Positions 41,399-49,184 of a stretch of 49,184 nucleotides of DNA are shown one piece after another. Numbering within the stretch: position 1 is the stretch's first letter; each line of letters starts with the position of its first letter. This stretch comes from Candidatus Egerieousia equi (GTDB lineage Bacteria > Bacteroidota > Bacteroidia > Bacteroidales > UBA932): the NCBI GenBank assembly GCA_018065035.1, contig JAGHUC010000054.1:1-49184 (forward strand). The letters run 5' to 3'. The notes under the pieces were generated by a model. The model was given only the letters and a program-made list of their open reading frames with translations, had not been told where the DNA came from and did not search any database. The translations under genes were made by a program, and so were the position numbers.

Positions 41399-42070
41399 AT
41401 GCATATACACAGAGAAGGTTACCGTATCATAGCCACCACATTTGCCATAGCAGCCGTTGTTGTTGCTCTGGCATACCTTATCATAGGCAACACAACGGCC
41501 AGCCACATAATAGCAGCCATAGGACTGCTTGTCTTTCTGATTATCGTACGATTCTTCCGTTGTCCTAACAGGGTGGCCACATTGGGCGACAACTTGGTGA
41601 TTGCAGCAGCGGACGGCAAGATTGTGAGAGTCAAGAAAGTCAAGGAGAACGAATTCATCAAAGGCGAATGTATTCAGGTATCCACTTTCATGAGCATCTT
41701 CAATGTGCATGCGAACTACTTCCCTGTAGGAGGAACCATAGTTTACTCCAAGTACCACGACGGCAAATATCTTGTAGCCTTCCACTCCAAGTCATCCGAG
41801 AAGAATGAAAGGACATCCATTGCAGTCAAATGCTCCAACGGAGACAATGTACTTTTCAGACAGATTGCCGGCTACATAGCAAGAAGGGTTGTTTATTATG
41901 CCAAGGAAGGCGAACATGCCAACCAGTGCAGCGAGCTGGGTTTCATCAAATTCGGTTCAAGGCTTGACATATTCCTTCCTCTTGACGCAAAGATAATGGT
42001 AAAAAAAGGGCAGACTGTAAAAGCCTGCCGTACCGTTATTGCCGAACTTCCTGAAAGGAATAACGCCTAG
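41399..42070 (+). CDS. psd: Phosphatidylserine decarboxylase family protein (pyruvoyl type)
   Basis: This 223-aa protein has two N-terminal membrane segments (about 12-50) and the short-type decarboxylase core: VIAAADGKIVRV, STFMSIFNVHANYFPV and the self-cleavage region LGFIKFGSRLDIFLP, where cleavage at Gly-Ser makes the pyruvoyl cofactor. It turns phosphatidylserine into phosphatidylethanolamine. The short length fits the form found in Bacteroidota; an archaetidylserine-type substrate is less likely here. Its TAG stop shares a CTAG with the TAG of the converging pyrF. Confidence 0.95.
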   Translation: MHIHREGYRIIATTFAIAAVVVALAYLIIGNTTASHIIAAIGLLVFLIIVRFFRCPNRVATLGDNLVIAAADGKIVRVKKVKENEFIKGECIQVSTFMSIFNVHANYFPVGGTIVYSKYHDGKYLVAFHSKSSEKNERTSIAVKCSNGDNVLFRQIAGYIARRVVYYAKEGEHANQCSELGFIKFGSRLDIFLPLDAKIMVKKGQTVKACRTVIAELPERNNA

Positions 42071-42891
42071 GATATCTTCTTCAGGGCCTGGTCCATCTTT
42101 TCCTGCATCTTCCTTGCAGCTGCAGCTGCAGCGCTTGCGAAATCATCATCCTTTGAAGCATATATGATTCCTCTGGAAGAATTGACCAGAAGGCCGCAGT
42201 GTGCGTTCATTCCGGCCTCAGCAACCTCTTCAACCGTTCCGCCCTGTGCCCCTACACCTGGAACAAGGAAGAAATGTTCAGGACAGAAATTCCTTATTTC
42301 CTTGAGTTTCTCAGGTCTTGTGGCTCCAACCACGAACATCAGGTTATCCACATTGCCCCAGGTGCATGCGGTTTCTATCACCTGCCTGTACAATGGTTTT
42401 GCATTCGCCAGTTCCAGCTGCTCGAAATCATCCGCGCTTTTATTGGAAGTGAGGGCAAGCACAACAGCCCATTTGCCCTCCTTTCCAAGGAACGGTTCCA
42501 CACTGTCCTTTCCCATATAAGGAGAAAGTGTTACAGCGTCACAGTCGTATGCATTGAAGAAGCTTTCAGCATACCTTGCGGCGGTGTTTCCTATATCGCC
42601 TCGTTTAGCGTCTGCAATCACAAGGATATCAGGGTAATTCTTCTTTATGTATTCCACTGTCATCTCAAACTGCCGGATGCCCTTGCTTCCGTATGCCTCA
42701 TAGAATGCCAGGTTGGGTTTGTATGCAACCGCATAAGGAGCGGTGGCATCAACTATCGCCTTGTTGAAAGAGAAGAGAGGGAACTCCTCCCCCAGCAGTG
42801 ACTGCGGAATGAGCTTGAGGTCGGTGTCCAGTCCAATGCAGAGGAAGCTCCTCTTTTCAAGTATCTTTTCAAATAGCTGTTTGCTGTTCAT
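42067..42891 (-). CDS. pyrF: Orotidine 5'-phosphate decarboxylase (type 2)
   Basis: This 274-aa protein is of the longer type 2 OMP decarboxylase class: LCIGLDTDLKLIP at the start, FNKAIVDAT, the catalytic VIADAKRGDIGNTA (D-K-x-x-D), TLSPYMGKDS and PGVGAQGG. It makes UMP in pyrimidine synthesis. It is the last gene of the tig-clpP-clpX-dipeptidase-pyrF group, 1 nt after the dipeptidase gene, and its end overlaps psd by 4 nt. Confidence 0.97.
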   Translation of the reverse strand: MNSKQLFEKILEKRSFLCIGLDTDLKLIPQSLLGEEFPLFSFNKAIVDATAPYAVAYKPNLAFYEAYGSKGIRQFEMTVEYIKKNYPDILVIADAKRGDIGNTAARYAESFFNAYDCDAVTLSPYMGKDSVEPFLGKEGKWAVVLALTSNKSADDFEQLELANAKPLYRQVIETACTWGNVDNLMFVVGATRPEKLKEIRNFCPEHFFLVPGVGAQGGTVEEVAEAGMNAHCGLLVNSSRGIIYASKDDDFASAAAAAARKMQEKMDQALKKIS

Positions 42892-42892
42892 A

Positions 42893-44239
42893 TCAGTAAT
42901 TCAAATAAAATTCTACAATTGATTCCATTCCGCCGAACAACTGCGTGAGCAGATAGCTCTCGTTCGGCGAATGTATTGTATCCCTTTCCAGTCCGAAGCC
43001 CATAAGGAGCGGATCCGCACCAAGAATCTGCTGCATCTTTGCAAGTATGGCAATGCTTCCGCCTCCACGGCTTGGAACAGGCTTGATTCCATAAACTTTC
43101 TCTATGGCCTTCTCGGCTGCCTTGTATGCCTTTGATGACACAGGAATCAGGAAACCGCTTCCGCCTTCAAGGGCCTCAACAGTGACCTTGACTCCCTTTG
43201 GAGCTATTGAGAGGAAATGCTTCTCGAATTTCTGAGCGATTTCTGCAGGGCTCTGGTTCGGGACGAGTCTCATTGATATCTTTGCGTGAGCCAGACTTGG
43301 AAGCACCGTCTTGGCTCCCTTGCCTGTATATCCTCCCCAGATTCCACAAACGTCAAGGCAAGGACGGATTCCGGTACGCTCGAGAGTGGTGAAACCTTCC
43401 TCTCCGAACACTTCCTCAACATCTATATGCTTCTTGTATTCCTCAAGGTTGAAAGGCGCGCGTGCAAACATTGCCCTTTCCTCTGCGGTAAGTTCAACAA
43501 CATTGTCATAGAATCCGCCAACGGTGATTCTTCCGTGGTCATCTATGAGAGAACCTATCATCTTGCAGAGAGTGTTGATAGGATTGAGGATTGCGCCTCC
43601 GAAATGACCTGAATGCAGGTCCTTGTCAGCTCCCTGAACCGTTACATTGAAATATGCGAGGCCTCTCATACCAACATTGATTGATGGAATCTTCTCGTCA
43701 ATCATTGTTGTATCTGAAACCAGTATTATGTTGCAGGCAAGCAATTCCTTGTTCTGCTCAACCCATTCCGCCAGTGAGGATGATCCTATCTCCTCCTCTC
43801 CCTCGAATATGAATTTCACGTTGTACTTGAGCAGGCCTCTGGCATTCAGGAACTCGAATGCCTTCAAATGCATGAAGAGCTGTCCCTTGTCGTCATTGGC
43901 GCCACGGCCATAAATGGCTCCGTCCCTGATTTCAGGCTCGAAAGGATCCGATTTCCAAAGTTCTATTGGGTCCACAGGCTGAACATCATAGTGTCCGTAA
44001 ACCAGAATGGTTTCTGCTGAAGGGTCAACTGTCTTCTGTGCGAACACTACAGGATTGCCTGCGGTAGGATAAACATCCGCCGTATCGGCACCGGCTTCCA
44101 GCAGAAGTTCAACCAGTCTTGCGGCACATTTGTGAATATCGTCCTTATGCTCGGCCTGAGCACTTACGGAAGGAATCCTTATCAATGAAAAGAGTTCATT
44201 GAAGAATCTGTCCTTGTTCTGTTCTATATACTGTTTCAT
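42893..44239 (-). CDS. M20-family dipeptidase
   Basis: This 448-aa metallopeptidase has [12 protein letters not shown] (zinc His/Asp), [17 protein letters not shown] (bridging Asp), FEGEEEIGS (catalytic Glu and ligand) and a [14 protein letters not shown] dimer-domain motif. This is the M20 dipeptidase group related to CNDP/DapE-like enzymes. It should release amino acids from dipeptides in the cytoplasm. Its ATG overlaps the clpX stop (ATGA), so the two are translationally coupled. Confidence 0.95.
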   Translation of the reverse strand: MKQYIEQNKDRFFNELFSLIRIPSVSAQAEHKDDIHKCAARLVELLLEAGADTADVYPTAGNPVVFAQKTVDPSAETILVYGHYDVQPVDPIELWKSDPFEPEIRDGAIYGRGANDDKGQLFMHLKAFEFLNARGLLKYNVKFIFEGEEEIGSSSLAEWVEQNKELLACNIILVSDTTMIDEKIPSINVGMRGLAYFNVTVQGADKDLHSGHFGGAILNPINTLCKMIGSLIDDHGRITVGGFYDNVVELTAEERAMFARAPFNLEEYKKHIDVEEVFGEEGFTTLERTGIRPCLDVCGIWGGYTGKGAKTVLPSLAHAKISMRLVPNQSPAEIAQKFEKHFLSIAPKGVKVTVEALEGGSGFLIPVSSKAYKAAEKAIEKVYGIKPVPSRGGGSIAILAKMQQILGADPLLMGFGLERDTIHSPNESYLLTQLFGGMESIVEFYLNY

Positions 44240-45534
44240 AATTGTAGATTTCCAGTGAATTTAGCAACTTTTTCCTTGGCGTAATCAAGTGTTACGGTGA
44301 ATGTCTTCTTCCTTTCCGATGGTATGGAGTACATTGCGTCAAGCATTATGGCCTCGCATATTGAGCGGAGTCCTCTGGCGCCCAGCTTGTATTCAATAGC
44401 CGTATCAACAATGAATTCAAGCACATCGTCCTTTATTTCGAGTTTCACTCCATCCATTGCGAACAACTGCTCGTACTGTTTCACCAAAGCGTTCTTAGGT
44501 TTGGTAAGGATATCGAGCAAGGCCTCTTTGGTGAGCGGATGCAGGTATGTCACGACTGGCAGACGGCCCACGATTTCAGGTATCAGACCGTATGCGCGCA
44601 GATCCTGGGGAGCAACATACTGAAGAAGGTCATCCTTGTCTATGCGTTCCACCTTTTTCTGAGCGCCATATCCAACCACCTGGGTATTGAGTCTTGAGGC
44701 AATCTTCCTTTCTATTCCCTCGAACGCACCTCCGCAGATGAACAGTATGTTCCTGGTATCAACCTCAACGAACTTCTGCTCGGGATGCTTGCGGCCGCCC
44801 TGTGGCGGAACATTTACAATGCTTCCCTCAAGGAGCTTGAGCATTGCCTGCTGCACTCCCTCACCAGATACGTCACGGGTGATGGAAGGGTTGTCGCTCT
44901 TGCGGGCTATCTTGTCTATCTCGTCAATGAAAACGATTCCGTGCTGTGCCGCCTCAACATTGTAATCGGCAGCCTGTAGCAGTCTGGTAAGTATTGACTC
45001 CACGTCCTCGCCAACATATCCGGCCTCTGTAAGCACGGTTGCGTCAACGATTGTGAAAGGCACGTTGAGCATCCTTGCTATTGTACGTGCAAGAAGAGTC
45101 TTTCCTGTTCCGGTAGGACCCACCAGAAGCATGTTGGATTTTTCAAGTTCAAGATCCTTTGCATCAGGATTCTCGCGGAACCATTTCAACCTCTTGTAGT
45201 GATTGTAAACGGCAACGGAAATGAACTTCTTGGCCTCGTCCTGCCCTATCACGTATTCGTCAAGGAATGCTGTTATCTCCTTTGGCTTGAGCAGTTTTTC
45301 CTTGCCAGCCTTCGCTCCTGCAGCCTGAGTTGCCTTGCTTCCCTCGCTCCCGCCTGAATGCTCCTTGCCGAAAGGTATTCCATATTGTTTGAAAACACCT
45401 TCGAGATAATAATAGGAAGATTCAACGCAGTCACTGCATATATAGCATCCGTTGCCGGAAAGCATCATCGGGACTTCATCCTCCTGCCTTCCACATAGCA
45501 TGCAGCATTTCCTGTCCTTCTTGGAATTTGCCAT
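44236..45534 (-). CDS. clpX: ATP-dependent Clp protease ATP-binding subunit ClpX
   Basis: This 432-aa protein starts with the C4 zinc finger ([11 protein letters not shown] then CYICSDC), followed by the AAA+ core with [28 protein letters not shown] and the RKHPEQ and sensor regions, and ends in the typical small domain. It unfolds substrates and feeds ClpP. It lies 23 nt after clpP in the tig-clpP-clpX order that is widespread in bacteria. Confidence 0.98.
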   Translation of the reverse strand: MANSKKDRKCCMLCGRQEDEVPMMLSGNGCYICSDCVESSYYYLEGVFKQYGIPFGKEHSGGSEGSKATQAAGAKAGKEKLLKPKEITAFLDEYVIGQDEAKKFISVAVYNHYKRLKWFRENPDAKDLELEKSNMLLVGPTGTGKTLLARTIARMLNVPFTIVDATVLTEAGYVGEDVESILTRLLQAADYNVEAAQHGIVFIDEIDKIARKSDNPSITRDVSGEGVQQAMLKLLEGSIVNVPPQGGRKHPEQKFVEVDTRNILFICGGAFEGIERKIASRLNTQVVGYGAQKKVERIDKDDLLQYVAPQDLRAYGLIPEIVGRLPVVTYLHPLTKEALLDILTKPKNALVKQYEQLFAMDGVKLEIKDDVLEFIVDTAIEYKLGARGLRSICEAIMLDAMYSIPSERKKTFTVTLDYAKEKVAKFTGNLQL

Positions 45535-45557
45535 CGCAGTAGAAAAATATGAATGAA

Positions 45558-46235
45558 TTATTTGGCCTTTCCTGAAAGAATATCATCAATCATGCCGTAC
45601 TCCTTTGCCATGCGGGCGGTCATCCAGTGGTCACGGTCGGCGTCCTTGACTATCTGCTCGTAGCTCTGCCCGGAGTGCTTTGAGAGTATCTCGTAAAGTT
45701 CCTGCTTGAGGGCAAGTATCTCACGGGCCGTGATCTCAATGTCGGATGCCTGGCCCTCGGCCCCGCCGAGAGGCTGGTGAATCATCACCCTTGAGTGAGG
45801 GAGCGCCTTGCGCATTCCCTTGTGACCTGCTGCAAGAAGCACTGAGGCCATTGAAGCCGCCAGTCCTGTGCAGATGGTTGCAACCTTAGGCTCTATTATC
45901 TGCATTGTGTCATAAATGCCAAGGCCGGCATATACGCTGCCGCCCGGTGAGTTGATATAGAGCTGGATGTCAGCCTTTGGGTCCGTTGACTCAAGGAAAA
46001 GGAGCTGCGCCTGTATGATGTTTGCCACGTCGTCTGAAATCGGAACTCCAAGGAAGATGATTCTGTCCATCATAAGACGTGAAAAGACATCCATGACAGC
46101 AACGTTCATCTGTCTTTCCTCAATGATCGAAGGGTTGATGTAATTGTTCTGGACAGATTTGAATCTGTGCAGATTGAGGGAACTGATTCCGCAGTTCCCC
46201 ATTGCAAATTTCTCGAATTCAGTTACCATGGCCAT
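45558..46235 (-). CDS. clpP: ATP-dependent Clp protease proteolytic subunit ClpP
   Basis: This 225-aa serine protease has the active-site Ser in [15 protein letters not shown], His in [10 protein letters not shown] and Asp in KDADRDHWM. The IYINSPGG-like [10 protein letters not shown] strand is intact. The N-terminal extension of about 40 residues before [14 protein letters not shown] is longer than in E. coli mature ClpP and typical of Bacteroidales. A second ATG two codons in is an alternative start. It forms the chamber that degrades ClpX-fed proteins. Confidence 0.98.
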   Translation of the reverse strand: MAMVTEFEKFAMGNCGISSLNLHRFKSVQNNYINPSIIEERQMNVAVMDVFSRLMMDRIIFLGVPISDDVANIIQAQLLFLESTDPKADIQLYINSPGGSVYAGLGIYDTMQIIEPKVATICTGLAASMASVLLAAGHKGMRKALPHSRVMIHQPLGGAEGQASDIEITAREILALKQELYEILSKHSGQSYEQIVKDADRDHWMTARMAKEYGMIDDILSGKAK

Positions 46236-46327
46236 ATCAGTTTCAGTATATAATAAAAGGAGAGAAAGTCCTTTTGCAGTTCCCCGGAGGCGCTGCGGGC
46301 TTGTCTCCCCTTTGAATTTGTCAAGTA

Positions 46328-47653
46328 TTAGTTGTTCAGCTTGCTGATTTCGCTGAAAGCAATCTCCTTTGGCTCGAGAGTGATCTTCTCCTTGATGAAT
46401 GCAATCACCATGTCCTCCTCGCTCTTCTCATAGATTCTGCGACCCTCGCGCTCGTTGTTGAGAAGTGTCTGAGCGTAGCTTGTAAGCTGCTCCTCAGGAA
46501 CGTTGGTCATGCCGTACATTGCAAACTGATATGAAGCAATCTTCTTTGCAGCCTCGAGAACCTTTTCGTCTGTAAGCTCAAGATTGTTCTCCTTCATGAT
46601 CTTCTCGCGGATGATCTGCCAGCGGAAATCCTTGAGGAACAAATCGAACTCCTTGTCAATGTCCTCCATTGTAACCTTGCCCTGGTTCATGGCAAAGAGC
46701 CACTTCTTCATGAACTGCTCAGGAACCTTTATGTCTGTTCTCTTGATGAGATATTCCTTTACATCCTGGGTGAATCTGTAATCGCTCTCAATCACGTACT
46801 CGCTCTTGAGCTGCTCGGCAATCTTTGCCTTTGCCTCGTCTGCGTTCTTTACAGCGCCCTCACCGAAAGCCTTGTTGTAGAACTCCTCGTTCTCAACTGC
46901 AGGAACGAAAGTCTTGACTTCCTTGATTGTGAAGTTGTAAACAGGAGCAACATTCGCAAGCTCCTCCTTCTTTACGTGAAGCATTGCTGCGCGGTCTGTC
47001 TCGTTTGTGAACACCTCGTTAACATTAACGTCAAAGCTGTCACCGGCCTTCTTGCCAATGAACAGAGCCTTGCTCTCATCGCTCATGTTCCTGAGGGTAA
47101 CGTATGTGCCCTCTACCTTGTTCTCACCTGCAACCAGGTCAGCAACTATGAAATCCTCCTCTGAAGAAACAGCCTCGGTAGCGTCGAGCTTGCCGTACTG
47201 CTTCAGAAGATTCTCCTTTCTCTTCTCGATTTCCTCATCCTCCACCTTGATGGTATAGCTTACAACCTTGTCGTCGGCTGAAATCTTTGCATCGAACTCA
47301 GGAGCCAGAGCAACGTCGAATACGAACTCAAAGGTATTGTCGTTAACCCAGTCAATCTCCTTTGTTTTCTCCTCATTTGGAAGAGGTTCTCCAAGGATGC
47401 TGAGCTTGTTATCCTTTACATATCCTGTCAACTGCTCCTGGATGAGCTCATTAACTGCGTCAACCAATGCAGAACCGCCGTGGATCTTCTTGATTATGCC
47501 CATAGGAGCCATACCCTTTCTGAAGCCCCTGATGTCGGCTGTTTTGCGGAAAGCCCTCAGGGCCTTGTCAACTTTCTCGTTGCAATCTTCTCTCTCAATG
47601 CTAAGATGCAGTTCAAATGTAAGATTATCAATCTCCTGCTTTGTAATATTCAT
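46328..47653 (-). CDS. tig: Trigger factor
   Basis: This 441-aa protein has the ribosome-binding signature within IRGFRKGMAPMGIIKK (38-53, GFRKG), a middle region where the FKBP-like PPIase domain would lie (about 150-240) but with weak PPIase motifs, and a large helical C-terminal chaperone arm (250-441). It shields nascent chains at the ribosome exit. The Bacteroidota form often lacks a functional PPIase active site. It is the first gene of tig-clpP-clpX. Confidence 0.95.
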   Translation of the reverse strand: MNITKQEIDNLTFELHLSIEREDCNEKVDKALRAFRKTADIRGFRKGMAPMGIIKKIHGGSALVDAVNELIQEQLTGYVKDNKLSILGEPLPNEEKTKEIDWVNDNTFEFVFDVALAPEFDAKISADDKVVSYTIKVEDEEIEKRKENLLKQYGKLDATEAVSSEEDFIVADLVAGENKVEGTYVTLRNMSDESKALFIGKKAGDSFDVNVNEVFTNETDRAAMLHVKKEELANVAPVYNFTIKEVKTFVPAVENEEFYNKAFGEGAVKNADEAKAKIAEQLKSEYVIESDYRFTQDVKEYLIKRTDIKVPEQFMKKWLFAMNQGKVTMEDIDKEFDLFLKDFRWQIIREKIMKENNLELTDEKVLEAAKKIASYQFAMYGMTNVPEEQLTSYAQTLLNNEREGRRIYEKSEEDMVIAFIKEKITLEPKEIAFSEISKLNN

Positions 47654-47798
47654 TGTTGTAACTTATTAATATTTTGTTATTATTTTTCTCTATTTCTACT
47701 GCGATGGGCACAGTAAATACTTCAAATTATCAACCAGTGCCATGCTGCGGGACCTGTCCTTGTTCAGACACAACCGCAACACTTCGCATAAAGTTTGC

Positions 47799-47829
47799 AA
47801 AGGTAACAAAAGCGCAGAACAATTGCAAC
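47799..47829 (-). promoter_or_regulatory. Promoter of the tig-clpP-clpX operon
   Basis: On the minus strand TACCTTTG (47806-47799) fits TAnnTTTG, with GTTG (47829-47826) 19 nt upstream as a near-consensus -33 box. The start would be near 47792, leaving a leader of about 139 nt before tig. Confidence 0.6.
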
Positions 47830-47839
47830 TTAGGATTGC

Positions 47840-48838
47840 TCAATAGACAAAGGAGCACTTCAGACCCTGATGGTCCTCAACAAGCCTGTCCCAGACAGCA
47901 GGCCGTTCAGAGCCGGAAAGCGGTTTAGGGAAGTAGAAGTCGTCCTGGAAGAGCGAGGCCTGTGCGCCATCGCTGTGGAAAGAAAGGACAGTGTAGCCGT
48001 TGTCTCCCCAGGAGCCTGTAGTAGGAAGGCAGAGGGTTCTCAGAATGCGGGGGGCCTTCCAGTTCTGCTCTATCCAGTCCGTCTGCCACTTGTGATTGTG
48101 GCCGTGGATGTACCCTGCGCATAGCGGATTGTCTGCCAGAAGCCTGCCGATTCCAAGATCTGCCAGCGGATGATGCGCGGCAACAAAGAACGGCCTGCTA
48201 CACTTCTCAATCGTGGATTTCAGCCATTCCAGTTGTGGCCCGTCAAGCTCGCCATCAGCAATCCAGGTGCTTGTGTCCGCACCCTGCTTCAGGGAATCCA
48301 GCAGAACGATATCGGCAAAACGCCCGTTGACAACACCGGCCAGTCTGCCAGGCACAGGAGAAGCGGACATGAATTCCGGGAAAATTTGAGAAAACTCCTC
48401 GCGGCGGTCGTGATTGCCAAGGCACAGATGCAGACCGATACCTGCTTCAAGGATTGGAGAAAGCAGTTCACGCACACACTCATAATCCTCCACCCTGCCA
48501 GTGCGATAAGCCAGATCACCCAGCACAATCACCTTGTCGGGCCTGATTTCCAGAATCCTTGCCACCCTTGCCCTGAGTTTCTCCTCAGTAATGCCGCCCC
48601 TGCAGACGTGAAGGTCCGAGAGAAAGACATAGGTCTGAGCGTTTCCCGCCTGAATGTCTTCCAGGCCTGCACCGTTCAGCAAATCCGCCCTGCACGCCCT
48701 TTCAGCACCTAATCCTGCGTGGTCAGTGCTGTGCCAACGTCCATGAAGCACACCTGCGCCGCCAGCCACCAGTTTTGCAGGCAGCATTCCCGCTGCACAC
48801 GCTCCCAGAAATTTTCCCAAAAAGCCTCTCCTGTTCAT
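47840..48838 (-). CDS. Exported calcineurin-like metallophosphoesterase
   Basis: This 332-aa protein starts MNRRGFLGKFLGACAAGMLP, a Tat-like signal (RRGFLGK), so it is probably exported folded. Metallophosphoesterase motifs are in order: FLSDLHVC (D-x-H), VLGDLAYRTG, CLGNHDRRE, VAAHHPL and YIHGHNHKW. These make a dinuclear metal site for phosphate ester cleavage. The substrate is not evident. Neighbouring tig genes are separate. Its 5' leader folds into a long hairpin (48900-48993). Confidence 0.93.
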   Translation of the reverse strand: MNRRGFLGKFLGACAAGMLPAKLVAGGAGVLHGRWHSTDHAGLGAERACRADLLNGAGLEDIQAGNAQTYVFLSDLHVCRGGITEEKLRARVARILEIRPDKVIVLGDLAYRTGRVEDYECVRELLSPILEAGIGLHLCLGNHDRREEFSQIFPEFMSASPVPGRLAGVVNGRFADIVLLDSLKQGADTSTWIADGELDGPQLEWLKSTIEKCSRPFFVAAHHPLADLGIGRLLADNPLCAGYIHGHNHKWQTDWIEQNWKAPRILRTLCLPTTGSWGDNGYTVLSFHSDGAQASLFQDDFYFPKPLSGSERPAVWDRLVEDHQGLKCSFVY

Positions 48839-48899
48839 AGTATCTTACTGTTTATGATTTGTTCTTTCCACCGGCGATAGTTTCACTATCCCCACCCCG

Positions 48900-48993
48900 G
48901 ACTGTCCGAAAAGTCGATTTTCACAAGTGAAACCGTCCTTACGCAGTGCTCTATTAGGGTAGAAATCCGAAAATTGTCACTTGTCGGACAGTC
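48900..48993 (-). promoter_or_regulatory. Structured 5' leader of the metallophosphoesterase gene
   Basis: A 10-bp outer stem (48984-48993 with 48900-48909) and a 7-bp inner stem (CAAGTGA with TCACTTG) enclose about 50 nt of leader. It lies between a -7 box (49004-49011) and the start at 48838. With the bare flanks this accounts for the gene-free stretch 48839-49184, where I see no supported coding sequence. Confidence 0.5.
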
Positions 48994-49003
48994 TCCCCCA
49001 CTG

Positions 49004-49011
49004 CAAAGATA
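49004..49011 (-). promoter_or_regulatory. -7 box upstream of the metallophosphoesterase leader
   Basis: TATCTTTG on the minus strand matches TAnnTTTG. No good TTTG lies 19-21 nt upstream. A start near 48997 would give a leader of about 160 nt that includes the hairpin. Confidence 0.45.
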
Positions 49012-49184
49012 AGGATAATCGCTCTGGCAAGGTGATTTCTCTTCCGGAAATCTTTCTCTTCCTGCCGAAAGACCGCCCTCATTGCGGAAGGTTTCCCATT
49101 TTTGCATAGACCTTCCGCACTCACTTTTCTTACTATGCTGCAAATAAGACACTTACCTTTCTTCACCGGGGAAGGTCTCTGCAA

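Noticed and set aside
48886..49152. 88-codon frame at the right edge
   Set aside because: Composition is not protein-like, it overlaps the structured leader and promoter box, and no motif is seen.

Overview
The window looks like a chromosomal segment of an uncultured or gut-type member of the Bacteroidales (phylum Bacteroidota). The basis is Bacteroidota-style promoters (TTTG, 19-21 nt, TAnnTTTG) at several starts, almost no Shine-Dalgarno sequences, an OstA-type LptD, GG-leader peptides of Bacteroidales style, and the predicted proteins themselves. No taxon below order is claimed.

Region 1 (138-14909, minus strand) is a nine-gene defence operon in which neighbouring genes are separated by 4-10 nt or overlap. 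Read in transcription order it encodes a PAPS-reductase/ferredoxin protein (BrxP), a 153-aa protein resembling the DNA-sulfur-binding part of phosphorothioate-sensing nucleases but without a nuclease, the large P-loop protein BrxC/PglY, PglZ, a short BrxL, a DEAH helicase, an unknown 95-aa protein, a Rad50/DndD-like ATPase with a zinc hook, and an unknown 181-aa protein. The core is BREX type 4, the class in which BrxP replaces the methyltransferase. The added proteins make it look like a BREX/DNA-phosphorothioation hybrid. Directly upstream (about 15023-15289, minus) is a free-standing structured RNA gene with a textbook promoter, a U-tract end and competing stems, possibly the Bacteroidales 6S-type RNA.

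Region 2 (15402-19767) is a variable stretch: a GNAT acetyltransferase, two lipoproteins (metallo-beta-lactamase fold and class A acid phosphatase), then six very small genes in both orientations encoding near-identical double-glycine leaders joined to unrelated cysteine-containing cores. No exporter or peptidase for them is in the window. Next come a repeat- and palindrome-rich segment and a tRNA-Arg(ACG) gene.

Region 3 (19768-34416, minus) is housekeeping: rplS (followed by the tRNA), a serine hydrolase lipoprotein, anmK, an M23 peptidase, dnaJ-grpE, class II aldolase, nadD-gmk-pepD, dnaA and lptD. Region 4 (34478-42070) is mostly plus strand: amidase-SPOR, MCE/MlaD, rpe, (birA on minus), rsfS, ftsH, cdsA, psd. 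Region 5 (42067-48838, minus) is tig-clpP-clpX followed by an M20 dipeptidase and pyrF, plus a Tat-type metallophosphoesterase whose 5' leader can fold into a long hairpin.

Together, regions 3-5 handle envelope building (LptD, amidase, M23, AnmK, CdsA, Psd, MCE), protein quality control (DnaJ/GrpE, Tig, ClpXP, FtsH) and basic replication and metabolism. Regions 1 and 2 are the accessory, potentially conflict-related part. All function calls come from reading the sequence; no database search was run.
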